In this document: piece after piece, positions 60,723-64,000 of the stretch
Position numbering within the stretch: position 1 is the stretch's first letter
Layout: every line of letters starts with the position of its first letter
NCBI GenBank assembly: GCA_052274345.1
Contig: DAVZGP010000010.1
Location: 1-64,000 of the forward strand
DNA length: 64,000 bases
Direction of reading: 5' to 3'
DNA from: Clostridium_AD sp937920395
GTDB taxonomy: Bacteria; Bacillota; Clostridia; Clostridiales; Clostridiaceae
Made by a program: the position numbers and the translations under genes
The notes under the pieces: model-generated
Database searches by the model: none
The model's input: the letters and a program-made list of their open reading frames with translations, nothing else
Told to the model about the DNA's origin: nothing

Positions 60723-62348
60723 CTAATGTATAATGTTCTTTACTATCTCTCTTACATATTCTACATCAAAATCATTTATCTCCGAAATATATTCTACAGA
60801 AAGTCCCTTACTGTATTGTTTCAATATCAATTGTTTTATTCCTTCTTCTCTTCCTTCTTCTCTTCCTTCTTCTCTTCCTTCTTCTCTTCCTTCTTCCTTG
60901 TAGTGCAATCTTCTAATCTCGTCTATACTCAATTTAAATGCACCTCCATTTTTTTTTTTATATTCTTCATATTTTTTTTCTATCTCTGGATCTTTAATTA
61001 AAAATAAATATTCTAAAAAATCTACTAATGCTTTTATTTGATCATTATTCTTAACTTTATCATAGCCCTTTAATTCCGCTGCTAATTTTATTTTTGCCTT
61101 TATTATATCTTCATCATGTACTCCTGTTTCTAGTAAACTTTTTGCCATTTTAAAAACTAATTTCAATGGATTGTTATTGTTAATTTTTTCAAGCTTTATT
61201 TTTTCTACATCGATAGTTTTAAAATTATATATTAGTATTTCATTTTTCAACTCTGGCAATTCATAAACATATCTTTTATCTTTTCCTTGCTCACCTTTAT
61301 AAGTGTATATTGCTGCAGCCACTATTTCTGACTCATCATTATTTTTATATCTAAATTTATCCCATATTCTATAAAAGTATCTGAACATTCTTTCTCCAAA
61401 AACTTTATAACCACTACTATAGCTTTGTACCTCTACGTGAATAAATAAGATCTTACTTCCTTTATCTTTTAATCTAACTTTTATTATTTTATCAGATATT
61501 ACCTTTTCGCTACTATCCTTGTCAAATATGTCTTTCTGTATTTCCAGTAGTTCCTTATCTAAGGATTCTGTTCCTAATTTCCAATCTATTTTATCAAATA
61601 TCTCTGGAAAAAGTAATTCTACTACTTCTACTTCGAATGCTTCTAAAATAGACTTCCAAGCTGCATCATTCATGTTTGTAAAAATAAATGGAGTAGTTAT
61701 ATACTGATTATCCCTGGGTTCTAGAGCTATTGGCAATCGTTCTTCATATTTCCATGAATCTACCTGCTGATCTACTAAATTAGAAGGATCCTTTTTTTCT
61801 TGTTTAATTTCAAAATAATCTCTAATAAATAAACTGTCCACATTTTCACAAGAATTTATTTCTTTAAGGCCTACTACCCTAGCATCCGTGATATTGGCGT
61901 AATGATCATTTTTACCTAGATATGGCATGTATTCAAAACTATTTTCTAAAAAACTATAAATGATTTTTCCCATGTTTTTATTATCATCAATTAGTATATA
62001 AATATCCCAGCTAGGTTTTTCAAGCCATTGTTCTTTTACTATAAGGTTTCCACCCACCTCACCAGATGCATATCCCACAGAATTATTAAAAGCTTGAATC
62101 TTTTTAGCAATATATCCCCTATCGTTTCTTGGTACTATAGAAATGTTCAAACTATTTAATTCACTATAAAACTTTGGGTATTGTAATTCCTTTTGAAAAT
62201 TATAACCTTCAAGCCCAATTGCAGCTCCTATAATTCCAAGTATCGCTATTTTGTGAATATTACCATAGGTAAAATATAAGTATGTATTTACATCCGGCTT
62301 TTTAAAGAAGGCTGTCTCTCCAGATAAGGTGAATTTTAATGCCATCAT
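60723..62348 (-). CDS. cas5: Cas5 (type I-B) fused to an Rpn/YhgA-type PD-(D/E)XK nuclease
   Basis: A 541-residue two-domain protein. Residues 1-225 are a complete type I-B Cas5, with the N-terminal ALKFTLSGETAFFKKPDVNTYLYFTYGNIHK, a glycine-rich turn and the closing PFIFTN segment. Residues 226-541 form a full Rpn/YhgA-like (PDDEXK_2) nuclease. It starts MNDAAWKSILEAF, as free-standing relatives do, with LDKEL (Asp 264), the catalytic-type HVEVQ (Glu 306, Gln 308), ERMFRYFYRIWDKF, a four-unit GREE repeat (about 495-510) and the C-terminal helices. No ribosome binding site precedes codon 226, so the nuclease is not made separately by an obvious route. The gene starts 3 bases after the cas7 stop, with AGAGG upstream. 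It is the last gene of the operon; no cas3 follows. Confidence 0.88.
   Translation of the reverse strand: MMALKFTLSGETAFFKKPDVNTYLYFTYGNIHKIAILGIIGAAIGLEGYNFQKELQYPKFYSELNSLNISIVPRNDRGYIAKKIQAFNNSVGYASGEVGGNLIVKEQWLEKPSWDIYILIDDNKNMGKIIYSFLENSFEYMPYLGKNDHYANITDARVVGLKEINSCENVDSLFIRDYFEIKQEKKDPSNLVDQQVDSWKYEERLPIALEPRDNQYITTPFIFTNMNDAAWKSILEAFEVEVVELLFPEIFDKIDWKLGTESLDKELLEIQKDIFDKDSSEKVISDKIIKVRLKDKGSKILFIHVEVQSYSSGYKVFGERMFRYFYRIWDKFRYKNNDESEIVAAAIYTYKGEQGKDKRYVYELPELKNEILIYNFKTIDVEKIKLEKINNNNPLKLVFKMAKSLLETGVHDEDIIKAKIKLAAELKGYDKVKNNDQIKALVDFLEYLFLIKDPEIEKKYEEYKKKNGGAFKLSIDEIRRLHYKEEGREEGREEGREEGREEGIKQLILKQYSKGLSVEYISEINDFDVEYVREIVKNIIH
60841..60898. repeat. 12-bp microsatellite in the nuclease domain
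   Basis: Four tandem copies of a 12-base unit (TTCTTCTCTTCC on the plus strand) encode GREE. Length changes in steps of 12 keep the frame, while other slips would remove the last 35 or so residues. Rpn-family nucleases often carry variable Gly-Arg-Glu-Glu tracts here. Confidence 0.85.
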
Positions 62349-62351
62349 ATT

Positions 62352-63278
62352 TTATACCTCTTCCCTAGTAAATATATTGAAATATTTAGTTTTGCTTATA
62401 TTCACTTCTATCTTGGTTTTATAAGGGTTATAGTAAATTTCAATGTTTAATATCCGATCAGATAATTTGTTTAATAAATCTTCAAATTTTAATGTAATAA
62501 TGTCAAAATCCTTCTCTTTACTAAAAACAATATATTGAGCTAAATCTGGTAAATACAAATCCTTTTGTGTTTCTACAAATATGGCAAATTCATTTTCACA
62601 ACCAACCTTAGAATTTGTATTATATGCAGTAACGCATATGAGTGAGACTTCTTTAAATTTTTTATAATCATCTCTTGTATAGCCTTTTGTTGCCCCCATT
62701 TCAATATAATTGTTATAAGCAGATGGGTTTATTACAAATGGATAAAAATAATGAGCTTCACTACTTATTATCTTTGTACCAAGGGACACGGCGCTTGCGT
62801 CATCTTTGGTTCCATCTCTAAATAGGGATAATATTTGTTGCCTCTCTATGGTGGTATCGTCATATTTGTTAAATCCTTGTCCAATTTGAACAGCTCCAGT
62901 TATAGATATGTTATTTCCTGCTTCAGCAAAGGTAGCCCCAAAGTTTTTAACATCTATAGCTTTAAATAAATTTTTTAAAACTTTATCATTATCCTTTTCA
63001 TTTTGTAAATCTTTCACTTTAAAAATCTCTTCATATCTTTCTTTTAAAGATTTTGGTTTTATTTTTATTTCACCTTTTTTATCTTCTATTTTTAAAGATT
63101 TTATGTATAACACTGGTTCACCGTTATTCTCCCACATTTTTTTCATAGGATATTTTAATGCTTTATCGCTACCAAATATTTCACCTGTTGATATTGACTT
63201 AGGTTGTCCACTAAAATCTGCATTCCAATTTGCCATTATTGATTTTATTCCTATAACACCACAAACCCTAAACTCCAT
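62352..63278 (-). CDS. cas7: Type I-B CRISPR protein Cas7 (Csh2 type)
   Basis: A 308-residue Cas7, which forms the crRNA-binding backbone of Cascade. The N-terminal VCGVIGIKSIMANWNADFSGQPKSISTGEIFGSDKALKYPMKKMW, AEAGNNISITGAVQIGQGFNKYDDT and SSEAHYFYPFVINP match Cas7/Csh2 of type I-B. It lies between cas8b and cas5, the usual order. AGAGGTGAC lies 8 bases before the ATG; the cas5 fusion begins 3 bases after its stop. A CRISPR array was not found in the window. Confidence 0.92.
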   Translation of the reverse strand: MEFRVCGVIGIKSIMANWNADFSGQPKSISTGEIFGSDKALKYPMKKMWENNGEPVLYIKSLKIEDKKGEIKIKPKSLKERYEEIFKVKDLQNEKDNDKVLKNLFKAIDVKNFGATFAEAGNNISITGAVQIGQGFNKYDDTTIERQQILSLFRDGTKDDASAVSLGTKIISSEAHYFYPFVINPSAYNNYIEMGATKGYTRDDYKKFKEVSLICVTAYNTNSKVGCENEFAIFVETQKDLYLPDLAQYIVFSKEKDFDIITLKFEDLLNKLSDRILNIEIYYNPYKTKIEVNISKTKYFNIFTREEV

Positions 63279-63299
63279 TGCTCTTTGTCACCTCTTTTT

Positions 63300-64000
63300 T
63301 TATTCATTTATTAAATCACTATATAAAAATCCTGCCACCATAAAATTATCATTTACTGCACTTTTTACCTGATAGTTAAGAACCATAGTCCTTAGATTAT
63401 CAAAGTTTTTATTTTCTTTTTTAAGAATATAATTATATCTATTAAGAAGTTTTTCTAATGATTCTTTTAATTTTTCATCCCTCTTACAGTTAAGGATTGG
63501 AACAATAAGAGAAAACATAGTTTTATCTGATCCATTTAAGAGTTCATTTAAAGGTTCATTTAAACATACTAAATAGCTTAAAATTTGACCGATGACAAAA
63601 TAATATTCATAGTCATTATCAAAGCCAACTATTTGCTTCATCATTATCTTTTCTCTTAAACTACTAACAATCTTATTTAAAATGTCTTCCATATCGCTTT
63701 CGCCTGTAAAGTAATTTAGGATTCCACATCTAAGGTTAAATTGTTGTTTTGCTTTTTCCCTATAATTGTTACATATTGAGTCCTTAATTATCTCCATAGA
63801 TGTTTTATCAAATATTTGCTTTATTATTGTAGCATCTCCCTTGTAAAACCAATTAAAAAAGGCACCTCTTGATTTTATAAGATTTTCTTTAATTACAAAA
63901 TCATTTGTTTTTATATCTCTCGGATTTGTGAAATAATTTTCGAATAAAATTTTATAAAAGAAAACATCGTTAATTATTTTTTTAAGTTTGTTTATTTGTT
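63300..64000 (-). CDS. cas8b: Type I-B Cas8b, C-terminal part (truncated by window end)
   Basis: The reading frame is open to the end of the window, giving at least 233 C-terminal residues of the large Cascade subunit. The portion read here is helical (for example YYFVIGQILSYLVCLNEPLNELLNGSDKTM, then NLRTMVLNYQVKSAVNDNFMVAGFLYSDLINE), as the C-terminal bundle of Cas8b/Csh1 is. The call rests mainly on its position directly before cas7 and on the family-like length of this bundle. Its start, and any cas6 gene, lie beyond base 64000. It ends 21 bases before the cas7 start. Confidence 0.75.
   Translation of the reverse strand, partial: QINKLKKIINDVFFYKILFENYFTNPRDIKTNDFVIKENLIKSRGAFFNWFYKGDATIIKQIFDKTSMEIIKDSICNNYREKAKQQFNLRCGILNYFTGESDMEDILNKIVSSLREKIMMKQIVGFDNDYEYYFVIGQILSYLVCLNEPLNELLNGSDKTMFSLIVPILNCKRDEKLKESLEKLLNRYNYILKKENKNFDNLRTMVLNYQVKSAVNDNFMVAGFLYSDLINE

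Noticed and set aside
60702..61001. Plus-strand frame rich in Phe/Ser (FFSSFFSSFF)
   Set aside because: It is antisense to the GREE microsatellite of the cas5 fusion gene.
61673..61673. Independent internal start for the Rpn nuclease at ATG 61673
   Set aside because: No Shine-Dalgarno precedes this codon (the upstream bases are T- and A-rich), so separate translation is not supported, though it cannot be excluded.

Overview
The window is very AT-rich, with strong GGAGG-type ribosome binding sites, frequent TTG/GTG starts, short intergenic gaps and hairpin-plus-T-run terminators. Gene content (two SpoIIP-type amidase domains, a SpoIID-type protein, FeoB/FeoA, OpuC, BlaI/M56, SleB-like hydrolase, YvrJ, LCP, type I-B Cas proteins) points to an anaerobic spore-forming Clostridium. 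It looks like chromosome rather than plasmid or prophage: no phage structural genes, integrase, transposase, rRNA or tRNA were recognised.

Layout. 1-2.6 kb: a structured leader ending in a terminator, mgtE, and a QueG-like iron-sulfur protein on the other strand. 2.8-6.1 kb: a BlaI-type repressor, a BlaR1-like M56 metalloprotease fused to a SpoIIP-type amidase domain, and a separate SpoIIP protein. 6.1-9.3 kb: a SigY-type operon (ECF sigma, small membrane regulators, ABC exporter) with a candidate autoregulated promoter. 9.3-10.2 kb: a dense cluster of non-coding repeats, including two palindromes with compensating base changes. 10.2-17.9 kb: a secreted His-tailed protein, a GntR/TrkA-C regulator and two tandem copies of an OpuC-type osmolyte transporter with fused permease/binding protein. 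18-23 kb: a membrane protein, an orphan histidine kinase, and an XpaC/TelA pair whose TelA carries a 9-residue repeat array. 23-26.4 kb: a Feo iron operon with a Fur-like box. 26.5-31.6 kb: GNAT, argC, two CNNM/CBS proteins and a 48-residue membrane protein.

31.6-44.4 kb is devoted to the cell surface: SpoIID-type protein with InlB-type and Fn3-like modules, SGNH hydrolase, CapD-like sugar dehydratase, YvrJ, a large repeat surface protein, an Ala/Lys-rich secreted coiled coil, LCP and LysM/SleB. 44.5-49.9 kb is a catabolic cluster (SDR, PucR regulator, Fe-S flavin enoate reductase, acetoacetate decarboxylase family) with a shared 13-bp dyad before both rightward transcripts. 49.9-59.4 kb holds a chemoreceptor and a polysaccharide locus (GT2, HEAT protein, two related glycosidase-like proteins, one with a damaged active site).

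The right end is the most notable. A leftward type I-B effector operon enters from beyond base 64000: cas8b (partial), cas7, then cas5 fused in frame to a complete Rpn/YhgA-type PD-(D/E)XK nuclease. The operon stops at a hairpin after this gene, where cas3 would usually lie. Next come two small DUF3791-like genes of the kind found in toxin-antitoxin modules. This Cas5-nuclease fusion is the best candidate for an undescribed system: an effector that may carry its own nuclease in place of, or in addition to, Cas3. All family assignments were made by reading the sequence; no database search was run.
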